DNA of 64,000 bases, taken from assembly GCF_001279775.1 (NCBI RefSeq), contig NZ_LGDG01000211.1, positions 1 through 64,000 of the forward strand. Direction: 5' to 3'. The position numbers and the translations under genes were made by a program. Under the pieces are notes generated by a model. That model saw only the letters and a program-made list of their open reading frames with translations, had not been told where the DNA came from and ran no database searches. Below are positions 33,471-42,892 of the stretch, in pieces; position 1 is the stretch's first letter, and each line of letters opens with the position of its first letter. The stretch comes from Streptomyces sp. MMG1533 (GTDB lineage: Bacteria; Actinomycetota; Actinomycetes; Streptomycetales; Streptomycetaceae).

Positions 33471-34229
33471 CTACCGGAAGGACCTGTCGAGCAAGTCCAG
33501 CAGGGCCCTCCAGTGGCGTTCCGTCGCCTCCGCCCCGTACATCGCCGTGTCGGCCTGCGTGAATCCGTGGTGGGCGCCCTCGTAGACCTCCGTGCGGTGG
33601 CGGACGCCCGCTTCCGTGAGGGCCTTGTCCAGGCGGTCGATGGATTCGGCGGGGTTGGTGGAGTCCTGGTCCGCGTGGCCGAAGTACAGCTCGGCCGTGA
33701 TGTGTTCGGCGAGCAGGTGGGGGCTGTTCGGGGCGTCGGTCGCGAGGTAGGCGCCGTGGAAGCCGGCCGCGGCGGCGATGCGGTCGGGGTAGGTGCCGGC
33801 CGTGCGCAGGGCGAGGCCCGCGCCCATGCAGTAGCCGGTGACGCCGGCCGGGCCGTCGGTGGTCAGCGGGGACGCGGCCAGCCAGTCGAGGTAGGCGGCG
33901 GCGTCGCGCATCGCCGCCTCGGGGGTGAGGGTTTCGGCGGCCGGGCGGAGGGCCTGGATGATCTCCGGGCGCTCTGCCGGGTTGATGAACTCCGGCAGGT
34001 CCACGACGGGAGCGCGGCCGTAGCGGTGGAAGACGTTGGGGACCAGGACCGTGTAGCCCGCCGCGGCCAGGCGGTCCGCCATCGACTTCAGGTGCGGGCG
34101 CAGGCCGAAGGCGTCCATGTAGAGCAGGACGGCGGGGTGCGGGGCGCCGTCGTCGGGGTGGGCCAGGTAGGCGTCGGCGGTGCCGTCCGGGGTGGGTATG
34201 TCGACGGGCGAGCCGTGCACGGGGGTCAT
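33471..34229 (-). CDS. Dienelactone hydrolase family protein
   Basis: A 252-residue alpha/beta hydrolase. The nucleophile elbow GYCMGAG (Cys as in dienelactone hydrolases) lies near residue 133, Asp in GHADQDS, and the catalytic His in EGAHHGF. Such enzymes open dienelactones in chlorocatechol breakdown, though many family members have other ester substrates. ATG 34229. A divergent TetR gene begins 144 bp away, so that regulator may control it. Confidence 0.88.
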   Translation of the reverse strand: MTPVHGSPVDIPTPDGTADAYLAHPDDGAPHPAVLLYMDAFGLRPHLKSMADRLAAAGYTVLVPNVFHRYGRAPVVDLPEFINPAERPEIIQALRPAAETLTPEAAMRDAAAYLDWLAASPLTTDGPAGVTGYCMGAGLALRTAGTYPDRIAAAAGFHGAYLATDAPNSPHLLAEHITAELYFGHADQDSTNPAESIDRLDKALTEAGVRHRTEVYEGAHHGFTQADTAMYGAEATERHWRALLDLLDRSFR

Positions 34230-34361
34230 GGTGTGTGCCTTTCCTGCTCCTGCAGCAGGGCCGCAGGGTCGGGCCTACGTGAAGAGAAGTGCCGTATGTG
34301 AAACTCAGCGTCACGCTAGCCACTGAGTACCGAGACTGCAAGCAAGGTCCTTCCAGCGGGC

Positions 34362-34376
34362 TACGATCGCAGGGTG
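34362..34376 (+). promoter_or_regulatory. Leaderless promoter of the TetR gene (-10 TACGAT)
   Basis: TACGAT at 34362-34367 is followed by six bases and then the GTG start at 34374, the distance expected when transcription begins at the start codon. No ribosome site is visible. Confidence 0.45.
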
Positions 34377-35054
34377 ACAGGAGCAGCAGCACGTACGAGC
34401 GCGAGCACCAGTGCAAGCACGAGCACGAGCACGAAAGCGAATGCGAACACGCGTACGAACACCAGGGATATCGCCCGAGCCGCCGTGCGGGCCGAACTCG
34501 CCCAGGTGGCCTTCGAGCTGTTCCGTCGCGAGGGGTTCGACAAGGTCACCCTCGACGACCTGGCCGCGGCCGCCGGGGTGTCCCGGAGCACCTTCCTGCG
34601 GTACTTCGGCACCAAGGAGGACGCCGTCCTGGCCGCCTTCGACGGGCATGACCGGCGGGTCGCCGACGCCCTGCGCGCCCGTCCCGCCGACGAGGGCGAC
34701 TGGACGGCGCTGCGGCGGGCGCTGGACACGGTCATCGGGCGGTATCACGAGGACCCGGCGGGTGCGCTGGCGACGACCCGGCTCGTCCGGGAGACACCCG
34801 CGCTGTGCGCCCGGCACCTGGAGAAGCAGCGCAGCTGGACGCCCGCACTGGCCGAGGCACTCGCGGAGCGTGCGGGCAACCCGGAGTCCGTGACCCTCGG
34901 GCAGACGGTCCGGGCGGCCGCCGCGCTCGACTGCCTGAACGTCGCCCTGGACCACTGGACCGCCTCCGACGGCCGTCTCGACCTGGTCACGCTGCTGGAC
35001 GAGGCGTTCGCGGCACTGGCACCGGCACCGGCGTCGGCACCGACGCCCCGATAG
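34374..35054 (+). CDS. TetR/AcrR-family transcriptional regulator
   Basis: The 226-residue protein has a low-complexity Ser/Thr/Ala/Asn N-terminal extension of about 30 residues. A TetR DNA-binding domain follows (VAFELFRREGFDKVTLDDLAAAAGVSRSTFLRYFGTKEDAVLAAF). The ligand domain resembles the MftR-type TetR_C (residues 100-210). It is transcribed divergently from the dienelactone hydrolase, probably from a leaderless promoter. The extension comes from a GAGCAC-like repeat in the DNA (34383-34460) and may not be translated if an internal start is used. Confidence 0.85.
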   Translation: MTGAAARTSASTSASTSTSTKANANTRTNTRDIARAAVRAELAQVAFELFRREGFDKVTLDDLAAAAGVSRSTFLRYFGTKEDAVLAAFDGHDRRVADALRARPADEGDWTALRRALDTVIGRYHEDPAGALATTRLVRETPALCARHLEKQRSWTPALAEALAERAGNPESVTLGQTVRAAAALDCLNVALDHWTASDGRLDLVTLLDEAFAALAPAPASAPTPR

Positions 35055-35111
35055 CAAAATCATGTGGCCCGAGCCACACATCAACCGCCCATTTCGGCGA
35101 TAATCGGAACC

Positions 35112-35483
35112 ATGAGTACCGCAACGTTTGTACTGGCGGCCTCGTCGAGCGATGTACTCAACGTGATCGCCGCCTTTGCCGGTGGCCTGCTCATCGCCGG
35201 TGCCCTGGTGTGGGCCGTGCAGTTCGGCATGCGGGTCCAGGACCGGGAACTGCCCCGGCCCCGGCCCGACGAGCAGGCGCATCTTCCCTCGACCGGCGCC
35301 GTCCGCGAGATGCGGGAGATGCGGGAGCCGGACGAGTTGCCGATCCCCGAGGACAAGCGGGAACGGCTCATGCCGTATCAACTCCACCACGCCGGAACCA
35401 GACGAGGAAAGGACCAGCACCGAAAGCGCTGGCTGCCTGGTTCCAGCGGTTCCTTCGGCAGCGGGGGCCTCGGGCACGTGTGA
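35112..35483 (+). CDS. DUF6479-like small membrane protein
   Basis: The 123-residue protein starts at ATG 35112. One N-terminal transmembrane helix (SDVLNVIAAFAGGLLIAGALVWAV) is followed by a charged cytoplasmic tail (MREMREPDELPIPEDKRERLMPYQLHH) and a Gly/Ser-rich end. The layout matches DUF6479 proteins, which are restricted to Streptomyces-type actinomycetes and have no known function. Confidence 0.68.
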   Translation: MSTATFVLAASSSDVLNVIAAFAGGLLIAGALVWAVQFGMRVQDRELPRPRPDEQAHLPSTGAVREMREMREPDELPIPEDKRERLMPYQLHHAGTRRGKDQHRKRWLPGSSGSFGSGGLGHV

Positions 35484-35519
35484 CCGTGTGACCCCCGGTA
35501 ACGACCGAACCGGCGGGGA

Positions 35520-36074
35520 TCAGCGCTCCGCCGAAGTGTTGCCGCGCGCTGAAGAGTTGTGCCGGTACACCGCCAGCGACCAGATCACGAAGAGGTTGAC
35601 GGCGACCATGATGACCGACCAGACCGGCGCGTAAGGCAGGAACAGGAACTGGGCGACCAGGCTGAGGGACGCCAGGAAGATGCCGGTCACGCGGGCCCAC
35701 TCGGCGCCCTTGAGGATGCCCGCGCCGGTGAGCACGGCCACGGCGCCGAGGCAGATGAGGATGACGCCCCAGCCGGTGAGGTTGATCTTGTAGACGTAGT
35801 CGCCGAGGTTGGCCCACACGTCGTCCTCGGCGAGCGCGGAGATGCCCTGGAAGATCGCCAGGACGCCGTTCATCAGCATCAGGACACCGGCGAAGACGAC
35901 GCCGCCCGCGGCCCAGCCGGTCTCGGTCGGCGTCGGGGTGTAGCCGTAGTCGGCCCGGCCGGGCGGCATGCCGGCCGAGCGGTGGGTGTCGTCCCAGACC
36001 GGCGGTTGCTGCCCGCCCGTCGGCTGCTGACCTGCGCCGGTCTGCGGCTCGGTTCGGTGCGGTTGCTGGGTCAT
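35520..36074 (-). CDS. DUF7144-like four-helix membrane protein
   Basis: The 184-residue protein has a Gln/Pro-rich N-terminus (TQQPHRTEPQTGAGQQ), then four hydrophobic helices (GVVFAGVLMLMNGVLAIF, GWGVILICLGAVAVLTGAGIL, ARVTGIFLASLSLVAQFLFL, VIMVAVNLFVIWSLAVY). This arrangement is that of DUF7144 membrane proteins. ATG 36074. It is convergent with the preceding small membrane protein. Function unknown. Confidence 0.78.
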   Translation of the reverse strand: MTQQPHRTEPQTGAGQQPTGGQQPPVWDDTHRSAGMPPGRADYGYTPTPTETGWAAGGVVFAGVLMLMNGVLAIFQGISALAEDDVWANLGDYVYKINLTGWGVILICLGAVAVLTGAGILKGAEWARVTGIFLASLSLVAQFLFLPYAPVWSVIMVAVNLFVIWSLAVYRHNSSARGNTSAER

Positions 36075-36296
36075 GGGCGAGCCCCGTTTCTTCCGAGTCT
36101 GCGAGCGGTTCGAGTCGCATGAGTCGCTTGAGTCGCTTGAGTCGTTCGACTCCTTCGACGATCGGGCGGCACGGGGGCCGTCGCCAGAGGGACGGACCGT
36201 CCGGGTGACGTCCGGCATGCGGCCGTACGCCCGCGGGCCTTCACTGGAACCCGAAGGGCACCCGACGGGCATCCCAACCGCACTCCTGGAGGCGAC

Positions 36297-36788
36297 ATGG
36301 CCGGTTACCGGGCACGCTGGGCGACCGGCACGGCACTGACGGCGGTCGTGGCCGCCGCGCTGACCACGCTGACCGGCTGCTCCGACGACGACAGCCCCTC
36401 GGACGCGGTCAGCAGGGCGGCGTCGGCGGCGCGTTCGGCGGGTGCGGAGGCGACGGCCGCGTTCGCGTCGGCGACGGCGGAGGCGGGCCGGAAGTTCGAC
36501 GAGGTCAAGGGCGGCGTGGACGCCAAGGGCGACGTGAAGCTGGGAATCCCGGCCACCGACGGCGACGGCCGTACGAAGGTCGAGGTCACGGTGGACAACA
36601 CCGTCGGCTCGACGAGGTCGTTCCTCGTCCAGGTCGACTTCACCGACCAGGGCGGCAACCGGGTCGACACGGTCGTCGTCACCGTCTCCGACGTCTCCTC
36701 CGGCGAGTCCGCCAAGGCCACGGCCCGCAGCACACGGAAGCTGGGCGGCGAGGTGGGAGCGAAGGTGGGGCGGGCGGTGCGGTACTGA
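36297..36788 (+). CDS. Predicted lipoprotein
   Basis: The 163-residue protein has a signal peptide ending in the lipobox LTGC, so the Cys near residue 28 is acylated and the protein is anchored outside the membrane. The mature part has an Ala-rich helix (SDAVSRAASAARSAGAEATAAFASATAEAGRKF), then a beta sandwich (VEVTVDNTVGSTRSFLVQVDFTDQGG) of the FxLYD-like kind. ATG 36297 is preceded by GGAG. Function unknown. Confidence 0.78.
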   Translation: MAGYRARWATGTALTAVVAAALTTLTGCSDDDSPSDAVSRAASAARSAGAEATAAFASATAEAGRKFDEVKGGVDAKGDVKLGIPATDGDGRTKVEVTVDNTVGSTRSFLVQVDFTDQGGNRVDTVVVTVSDVSSGESAKATARSTRKLGGEVGAKVGRAVRY

Positions 36789-36936
36789 GAGGTGAGGCGG
36801 TACGGAGCGGTGCGGCGAGGTGCGGTGCCGGGACCTCCCGGTTCACCCGAACGGCCCAGTCCACCCGCACGCACCGCCCCCTCCCCCCGTCCAATGAACA
36901 GGTCAGCGCACGGCACCGCGGCGACAAGGCAGGGCG

Positions 36937-38109
36937 ATGAGCGAGACACCGATGAGCAGGACACCGGTGGCCTTCACCGAGCAGGACCACGCGGACCGTA
37001 TGGCCCGGGCCACAAGGGACGCGGCCGCCGCCGGACTCTCCGGACTGCTCGTCACCCCCGGCCCCGACCTGGTCTGGCTGTGCGGCTACCGGCCCACCGC
37101 GGTCACCGAACGCCTCACCCTGCTGGTGCTGATCCCCGAGTCGGAACCCCGGCTGCTGGTCCCCGCGCTGGAACGCCCGGAGGCGGAGGCGGCCCCCGGT
37201 GCGGGCGCCCTGCGGCTGTCGGAGTGGCGGGACGGCCAGGACCCGTACGCGGCGGCGGCCGGCCTCCTGCGCCCGGGCGGCCTCCCCCACAGCCTCAAGG
37301 GCGTGGGAGGTGCCCCCATCGGCATCTCCGATTCCACCTGGGCCCTGCACCTCCTCGGCCTCCAGGAGGCCCTGCCGCTCACCACCTACCGGGCCCTGAC
37401 CACCTCGCTGCCGATGCTGCGGGCGGTCAAGGACGACCACGAGTTGGCACGGCTCGCGGCGGCGGGGGCGGCGGCGGACGCGACGTACGAGGCGATCCTG
37501 TCCGTACGGTTCGCCGGGCGCCGGGAGGCCGACGTGGCCGCCGACCTCGCCCATCTGCTGCGCCGGCACGGGCACAGCCAGGTCGACTTCACCGTCGTCG
37601 GCTCCGGGCCCAACGGCGCCAACCCGCACCACGAGGCGGGCCGACGCACCATCGTGGACGGCGACATGGTGGTCCTGGACTTCGGCGGTCTGAAGGACGG
37701 GTACGGCTCGGACACCACGCGGACCGTGCATGTCGGCGAGCCCACGGACGAGGAACGCGCGGTGCACGACGTCGTGCGCCTGGCGCAGCAGGCCGCCTTC
37801 GAGGCCGTACAGCCCGGGGTGCCCTGCGAGGAGATCGACCGGGTGGCCCGCATGGTGATCGAGGACGCCGGCTACGGCGAGTACTTCATCCACCGCACCG
37901 GCCACGGCATCGGTGTCACCACGCACGAGCCGCCGTACCTCGTGGCGGGCGAACAGCGACCGCTGGTGCCCGGGATGTGCTTCTCGATCGAGCCCGGCAT
38001 CTATCTGCCCGGCCGCTTCGGTGTCCGTATCGAGGACATCGTGGCGTGCACGGAGACGGGCGGGCGGCGGCTGAACGCGACACCGCACGAGATGGCCGTG
38101 GTCAGCTGA
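36937..38109 (+). CDS. M24-family Xaa-Pro aminopeptidase
   Basis: The 390-residue protein has an N-terminal creatinase-like domain and a C-terminal pita-bread metallopeptidase domain. Metal ligands are visible: Asp in VVLDFGG (about 248), Asp in GSDTTRTV (about 259), His in HRTGHGIGV (about 323), Glu in FSIEPGIY and Glu in VRIEDIV. It removes N-terminal residues preceding proline. ATG 36937 and ATG 36952 are both possible starts. It converges with the DUF6445 gene, 16 bp away. Confidence 0.9.
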   Translation: MSETPMSRTPVAFTEQDHADRMARATRDAAAAGLSGLLVTPGPDLVWLCGYRPTAVTERLTLLVLIPESEPRLLVPALERPEAEAAPGAGALRLSEWRDGQDPYAAAAGLLRPGGLPHSLKGVGGAPIGISDSTWALHLLGLQEALPLTTYRALTTSLPMLRAVKDDHELARLAAAGAAADATYEAILSVRFAGRREADVAADLAHLLRRHGHSQVDFTVVGSGPNGANPHHEAGRRTIVDGDMVVLDFGGLKDGYGSDTTRTVHVGEPTDEERAVHDVVRLAQQAAFEAVQPGVPCEEIDRVARMVIEDAGYGEYFIHRTGHGIGVTTHEPPYLVAGEQRPLVPGMCFSIEPGIYLPGRFGVRIEDIVACTETGGRRLNATPHEMAVVS

Positions 38110-38125
38110 GTCCCCTGGTGGGGGC

Positions 38126-38833
38126 TCACGCCATCCAGAAGAAGACCGCCGTCATCCGCTTCTCCTCCAGCGTGAGGCCGGAGTAACCGGTCGCACTGTG
38201 CACGAGGTTGGCGTTGTAGAGGAGCAGCCGGTTGTACCTGTGGGGCACGCGGACGTCCTCCTCGAAGGCGTCCGGGGCGACGAACCGGGTGCCGAGGGCG
38301 TCGACGAGGTTGTTGTGCGGGGCCTGGACGACGTTGCCACCGAGCCGTCCGCCGGGCAGGGACTGCCGGTAGAAGCTGGTGCCGCAGTCCTTGGGGACGC
38401 CGGGGTTGAGGTAGAGGACGGCCGCGTACCGGCACAGGGAGCGGGAGTCGGTGTGCGGGCGGGGCGTGCTCTCGCCCTCCCCCACCACCTGGACGCAGTT
38501 GTGGTTGAGGGTGCCGCCGCCGGGCGTGCGCTGCACCCACAGTTCCCCGGCTCCGGTCGCCTGCCGCACCAGGCGCTCCACGCGGGCCAGTTCGGACGGT
38601 TCGAGGCCGGGCATCGCACGCAGTCCCGGCCAGGCCTCGGGCTTGTGCGGGTATCCCTCGGTCCAGTCGTCCTTGGCGAGGCAGCGTTCCCGTACGGCGT
38701 CCACGTCCGGCAGTACGTCGTCCAGGACCCAGTAGTCACGGCCCTTGGTGGGCTTGCGGTAAGGGAGGACGGGGAGGGGCGTCCGCGGGGGCCCGGGGGT
38801 CCCCGCCGGGCGCCGCCTTGCTGACATGGACAT
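38126..38833 (-). CDS. DUF6445 family protein (2-oxoglutarate/Fe(II)-oxygenase-like)
   Basis: The 235-residue protein contains the DUF6445 pattern: NHNCVQVVGEGE, PRPHTDSRSLCRYAAVLYLNP with an HxD pair, and NRLLLYNANLVHSATGY with a second His. The H-x-D...H spacing resembles the iron site of double-stranded beta-helix oxygenases. No substrate can be named. I use ATG 38833. ATG 38827 and an upstream GTG are alternatives. Confidence 0.72.
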   Translation of the reverse strand: MSMSARRRPAGTPGPPRTPLPVLPYRKPTKGRDYWVLDDVLPDVDAVRERCLAKDDWTEGYPHKPEAWPGLRAMPGLEPSELARVERLVRQATGAGELWVQRTPGGGTLNHNCVQVVGEGESTPRPHTDSRSLCRYAAVLYLNPGVPKDCGTSFYRQSLPGGRLGGNVVQAPHNNLVDALGTRFVAPDAFEEDVRVPHRYNRLLLYNANLVHSATGYSGLTLEEKRMTAVFFWMA

Positions 38834-39147
38834 GCGCGTGAAGGTATCTCCGGGGTCCCTCTGCACTCGCCCGCGAACCGGTCAAGCTTGTGTCAATCCC
38901 GACCGGCGGATCCGGACGGCCGGCGTGCCCGCCACCGCAACACCCGTCGGCGCGGCCCTCGTTGCGTGCGATCCTCGCGGGCCGTTTCCGCAGGTGGTCT
39001 GCGCCGAGCGGCCGTACGGGCGAGGGATGCATTTCTGAGGCGGCGACGAGGAAGCACCCGGGGCTGATGAACACCTACGCCTCGACGTGCGTACTCATAT
39101 GCGTCCGACCCGCCTGACGGCGGGCCCCCGACCGGGTAGGAGGCAAG
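38834..39147. other. Intergenic region, no gene seen
   Basis: This 314-bp divergent spacer between the DUF6445 and DUF4142 genes has no convincing coding frame. TAGGAGG at 39137-39143 is the ribosome site of the next gene. TTGTGTCAA near 38890 could be part of a promoter. Confidence 0.45.
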
Positions 39148-39870
39148 GTGCCGCTGTCACGGAATGCGATGGGAACCCTCTTTGTGGGCGGTGCCCTCAC
39201 GCTGACTCTGGGCGCACTCGCCTACCCATCGATGCTCGGCCTCGACACCGTCTCCAGCTCCCAGGACCGGATCATCGCCCAGACACAGTGGGGGCCGTTG
39301 ACGGAGGGGGACCGGGACTTCGTGGTGAAGGTGCGCGCGGCCGGGCTGTGGGAGTACCCGCTGGGGCAGATCGGCCTGAAGAAGGGGACGACCCCGGAGG
39401 TCAAGACCGCATCCGAGCACCTCGTCGACGGGCACGCGGCGCTGGACGCCAGCTGCCGCAAGATCGCCCCGATGCTGAACATCACCCTCCCGAACGTGGC
39501 GAGTCCGCAGCAGGTGTCCTTCGTGAACCAGATCGACTCGCAGACCGGCAAGGCGTTCGACTCCAACTTCGCCAACATCCTGCGTACCACGCACGGTTCG
39601 ATCTTCAACACGATCGCGAAGATCCGCTCCACCACCAAGAACTCGCTGATACGGCAGCTGGCCGACCAGGCCAACAACACCGTCCTGGACCACATCACGG
39701 TCATGGAGAAGACCGGCCTGGTCAACTACGACCAGGCCCTCTTCCAGCAGACCACCCCGCCGAAACTGCCCAGCGACGACCTCACCCCGCCGGCGCCGCA
39801 GGCCGGTGAGCCGATGGTCGTCCTCAGTCCGCCGGCGACCGCGACCGCGACCCCGACCATCACGCCCTGA
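39148..39870 (+). CDS. DUF4142 domain-containing exported protein
   Basis: The 240-residue protein has a signal/anchor segment (GTLFVGGALTLTLGALAYP) and then a helical ferritin-like region: LTEGDRDFVVKVRAAGLWEYPLGQIGLKKGTTPEVKTASEHLVDGHAALD fits the DUF4142 family, which often shows metal-binding-type helix bundles at the cell surface. A Thr/Pro tail ends the protein. GTG 39148 has AGGAGG seven bases upstream. Function unknown. Confidence 0.83.
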   Translation: MPLSRNAMGTLFVGGALTLTLGALAYPSMLGLDTVSSSQDRIIAQTQWGPLTEGDRDFVVKVRAAGLWEYPLGQIGLKKGTTPEVKTASEHLVDGHAALDASCRKIAPMLNITLPNVASPQQVSFVNQIDSQTGKAFDSNFANILRTTHGSIFNTIAKIRSTTKNSLIRQLADQANNTVLDHITVMEKTGLVNYDQALFQQTTPPKLPSDDLTPPAPQAGEPMVVLSPPATATATPTITP

Positions 39871-39917
39871 GCCCGTCGGTGGGGTGACCGGTCGCCAGGG
39901 CCTGTCCCAGGACTGTC

Positions 39918-41585
39918 CTAGGACGCGAGCCAGACGGTGGTGTCCGGCCCGAGCCGCCCGTTCTCCAACGGGCGGCTCAAGAGCAGCACCTCCCCCGGCG
40001 GCAGCGGTACGGCCGTCTGTGACAGGTTGGCCACACACCGCCAGCCGTCGTGCCGGGCGAAGTCCAGCACTCCGGCCGGGCTGTCGGCCGTCCAGGTCAG
40101 CGACTCGCCCTCCAGCAGCTTGCGGCGCAGCTTCAGGGCCGTGCGGTAGAGCTCCAGGGTCGAGCCCTCGGCCCCGTTCTGTGCCTCGACGGCGTACGCC
40201 GCGAAGCTCTCCGGCTGCGGCAGCCAGGCGCCGCCCGCGCCGAAGCCGTACGAGGGTCCCGTCGTCGTCCACGGCAGCGGCACCCGGCACCCGTCGCGGC
40301 CCTTGCGGACCCGCCCCGTCTGTTCCCAGATCGGGTCCTGGAGGACCTCGAAGGGCAGGTCGGCGACTTCGGGCAGACCGAGTTCCTCACCCTGGTAGAC
40401 GTACGAGGATCCGGGCAGCGCCAGCATCAGGAGCGTGGCCGCGCGGGCGCGCCGCAGGCCCTCGGCCGGATCGATCGCGGGGGCGTGGCCGCCGGACAGC
40501 AGCCAGGCGTTGTCGTCGGTGCCGGGCGGGAGCATCAGCCGGGAGGCGTGGCGTACGACGTCGTGGTTGGACAGCACCCAGGTGGCGGAGGCGCCGGCCG
40601 CGCGGGCGGTGACGAGGGAGTCGGTGATGACCTGGCGCAGCTCGTCGGCGTCCCAGCCGGCCTGCAGGTACTCGAAGTTGAAGGCCTGGCCGAGTGCGTC
40701 GGGACGGGCGTACCGCACCCGGCGATCGCCCTGCACCCAGGCCTCGGCGACCGCCATCCGGGGCGGGCGGTAGGCGTCGAGGACCCTGCGCCAGTCGCGG
40801 TAGATCTCGTGGACCTCGTCGCGGTCGAAGAAGGGGTGGGTGCCGGGCGGGAACTCGGACAGCGCGTCCTCGCTGCTGAGCTCGGGGGCGCCGAGGTCGC
40901 GCAGCGGTTCGTCCAGGTCCTTGGCGAGGGCGTGGGCGACGTCGACGCGGAAGCCGTCGACCCCGCGGTCGGACCAGAAGCGCAGGGTGGTGCGGAAGTC
41001 GGCGCGGACCTCCTCGTTCGACCAGTTCAGGTCGGGCTGCTCGGGGGCGAACAGGTGCAGGTACCACTGTCCGTCCGGCACCCGCTTCCAGGCGCTGCCG
41101 CCGAAGACGGACTGCCAGTCGGTGGGCGGGAGTTCGGCGTGCGGGCCGCGGCCGTCGCGGAAGACGTAGCGGTCGCGGGCGGGCGAGCCGGGCCCGGCGG
41201 CGAGGGCCTCCTGGAACCAGACGTGCTGGTGGGAGGTGTGGTTCGGGACGAGGTCGACGATCACCTTGAGGCCGAGACGGTGGGCCTCGGCGGCGAGCGC
41301 GTCGAAGTCGTCGAGGGTGCCCAGGCGCGGGTCGACGTCACGGTAGTCGGCGACGTCGTAGCCGCCGTCGGCGAGTTCGGAGGGGTAGAAGGGGCTGAGC
41401 CACAGGGCGTCCACGCCCAGCGCGGCGAGGTGGTTCAGGCGCCGGGTGACGCCTCGCAGGTCGCCGAGCCCGTCGCCGTCGGCGTCGGCGAAGCTGCGGG
41501 GGTAGACCTGGTAGACGACGGCCTGGCGCCACCAGTCGGGGTCCTTGGAGGAGAGGTCGGGAAGGTCGGGGTTGAGGTCGGTCAC
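39918..41585 (-). CDS. GH13-family alpha-glucosidase
   Basis: The 555-residue protein has the GH13 regions in order: DLVPNHTS (region I), GFRVDVAHA (nucleophile Asp, region II), AVAEAW (acid/base Glu, region III) and LSNHDVVRH (transition-state Asp, region IV). Start WWRQAVVYQVYPRSFADADGDGLGD is typical of alpha-glucosidases/oligo-1,6-glucosidases. It hydrolyses maltose-like sugars in the cytosol. GTG 41585 follows GGGAG. No sugar ABC transporter is adjacent, unlike the maltose loci of Streptomyces. Confidence 0.92.
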   Translation of the reverse strand: MTDLNPDLPDLSSKDPDWWRQAVVYQVYPRSFADADGDGLGDLRGVTRRLNHLAALGVDALWLSPFYPSELADGGYDVADYRDVDPRLGTLDDFDALAAEAHRLGLKVIVDLVPNHTSHQHVWFQEALAAGPGSPARDRYVFRDGRGPHAELPPTDWQSVFGGSAWKRVPDGQWYLHLFAPEQPDLNWSNEEVRADFRTTLRFWSDRGVDGFRVDVAHALAKDLDEPLRDLGAPELSSEDALSEFPPGTHPFFDRDEVHEIYRDWRRVLDAYRPPRMAVAEAWVQGDRRVRYARPDALGQAFNFEYLQAGWDADELRQVITDSLVTARAAGASATWVLSNHDVVRHASRLMLPPGTDDNAWLLSGGHAPAIDPAEGLRRARAATLLMLALPGSSYVYQGEELGLPEVADLPFEVLQDPIWEQTGRVRKGRDGCRVPLPWTTTGPSYGFGAGGAWLPQPESFAAYAVEAQNGAEGSTLELYRTALKLRRKLLEGESLTWTADSPAGVLDFARHDGWRCVANLSQTAVPLPPGEVLLLSRPLENGRLGPDTTVWLAS

Positions 41586-41870
41586 GCGGCGGTCTCCCTC
41601 ATGGCGGTCATGACGGTGGTCAGCGGCACTCAGGTACCTGTCCCCATTGTCGGGAAAGCGAACTCGAACGCCGTCCGGAGCACTTCATTCCCTGTGTGGC
41701 GGAATTGTGATGGACTCTTGAACTCGCTCTGCATCACCGCAGGTTGACAGCGTTCCGTGGGGAGATCCACGATGAGCGGACACTGTGGCGCATGTGACCA
41801 ATGAGCCCAGTGTTTCTGAGACCGGTGCCCTTCGGGAGCACCGCCACCCCCTCACCCCGATGGGATCTGC

Positions 41871-42800
41871 ATGTCCATAGTCAGACGTGTCACCGCGCGC
41901 CGCCTGCTGGGGACGGGCGCCGCGGCGCTCGTCCTCTGCGCCGTCTCCGCCCCGACCTCCTGGGCCACCGGCACCCCCGGTGGCGAGGGCTGGAATTCCG
42001 GCGGCAGCTACAAGCCCGGCACCGGAGCCGGCACGGAGACGGTGACCGACCGCTGTCAGTTCTCGCTCGACGGCACGAACTTCTACGACTCGGTCAAGGT
42101 CGACGACCAGAACCTCAAGCCGACCGACGACGGCAAGGTCCACGTCAAGGTCCGCACGGCGGGCGACGCGACCACCTGCACGGCCTCCCTGGCCTCCTAC
42201 CTCGCCCACGGCGCCACCTTCGCCACCTCCGGCGAGCAGGTCTTCGTCGACTTCGACACGGTGACCGTGAAGCCGGGCCAGACCGAATCCCTCGACATCG
42301 CGGTGCCGGACGCGGGCTGCTTCGCGCAGATCGACCTCTACCGGGGTGCGGTCAAGTTCGACGGCGTCCTCGACGCGAACGACGGCTTCGTCCACGGCGA
42401 CCTGCCCAAGGGCCCGGACCGTCCGGTCATCAAGGACAAGCTGATCGCGGCCTGGAACGGCGGCACGAAGGACTGCACGACGGCCCCGTCCGAGCCCCCG
42501 GCCACCCCGACCCCGACCCCGTCGACCCCGTCGGAGGAGACGACGCCCCCGGCCACGGAGCCGGCCACCGAGGCCCCGACCCCGACCCCGTCGGCCTCGA
42601 CGACGACCGAGACCCCGACGCCGTCGGTCTCGGAGTCCACCACCGCCCCGGCCACCACTCCGAACGGCGGCGGCGACGACCTCGCCGAGACCGGCGGCAG
42701 CAGCGCGACCGGCCCGATCGCGATCGGCGCGGCGGTGCTCCTCGCGGGCGGCGCGGGCATCGTGGTGGCCACGCGACGTCGCAAGGCGGCTCGCCCGTAG
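41871..42800 (+). CDS. LAxTG-anchored cell-wall surface protein (sortase substrate)
   Basis: The 309-residue protein has a signal peptide (ARRLLGTGAAALVLCAVSAPTSWA). A beta-rich surface domain with several Cys follows, then a Thr/Pro/Glu-rich wall-spanning stretch, LAETG at about residues 271-275, a hydrophobic helix and an Arg/Lys tail. LAxTG is the signal recognised by class E sortases of Streptomyces, which link proteins such as chaplins to peptidoglycan. The ligand of the surface domain is not evident. ATG 41871 has only a weak ribosome site. Confidence 0.85.
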   Translation: MSIVRRVTARRLLGTGAAALVLCAVSAPTSWATGTPGGEGWNSGGSYKPGTGAGTETVTDRCQFSLDGTNFYDSVKVDDQNLKPTDDGKVHVKVRTAGDATTCTASLASYLAHGATFATSGEQVFVDFDTVTVKPGQTESLDIAVPDAGCFAQIDLYRGAVKFDGVLDANDGFVHGDLPKGPDRPVIKDKLIAAWNGGTKDCTTAPSEPPATPTPTPSTPSEETTPPATEPATEAPTPTPSASTTTETPTPSVSESTTAPATTPNGGGDDLAETGGSSATGPIAIGAAVLLAGGAGIVVATRRRKAARP

Positions 42801-42880
42801 TCAGGTGACGACAGCGAGTCGCATTGCGGCTCGCTCCTGGTCAGGTGACGACAGCAAGCCGCATGGCGGCTCGCTTTCGG
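42801..42880 (+). repeat. Two 40-bp direct repeats after the sortase substrate gene
   Basis: TCAGGTGACGACAGC starts both copies (42801-42840 and 42841-42880), which differ at about six positions. A third partial copy (CAGGGTGACGACA) follows at 42881. Each full copy holds a small hairpin, GCGAGTCGC/GCGGCTCGC-like. The final codons of the gene resemble the same hairpin. Confidence 0.75.
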
Positions 42881-42892
42881 CAGGGTGACGAC

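Noticed and set aside
34383..34460. GAGCAC-like repeats as CRISPR or attachment site
   Set aside because: The repeat is irregular and inside the TetR coding frame, so it is only low-complexity coding DNA.
36105..36165. Repeated GAGTCGCTT units as a regulatory array
   Set aside because: Only two to three short units between the DUF7144 and lipoprotein genes; too short for an array, though it may be a slippage site.
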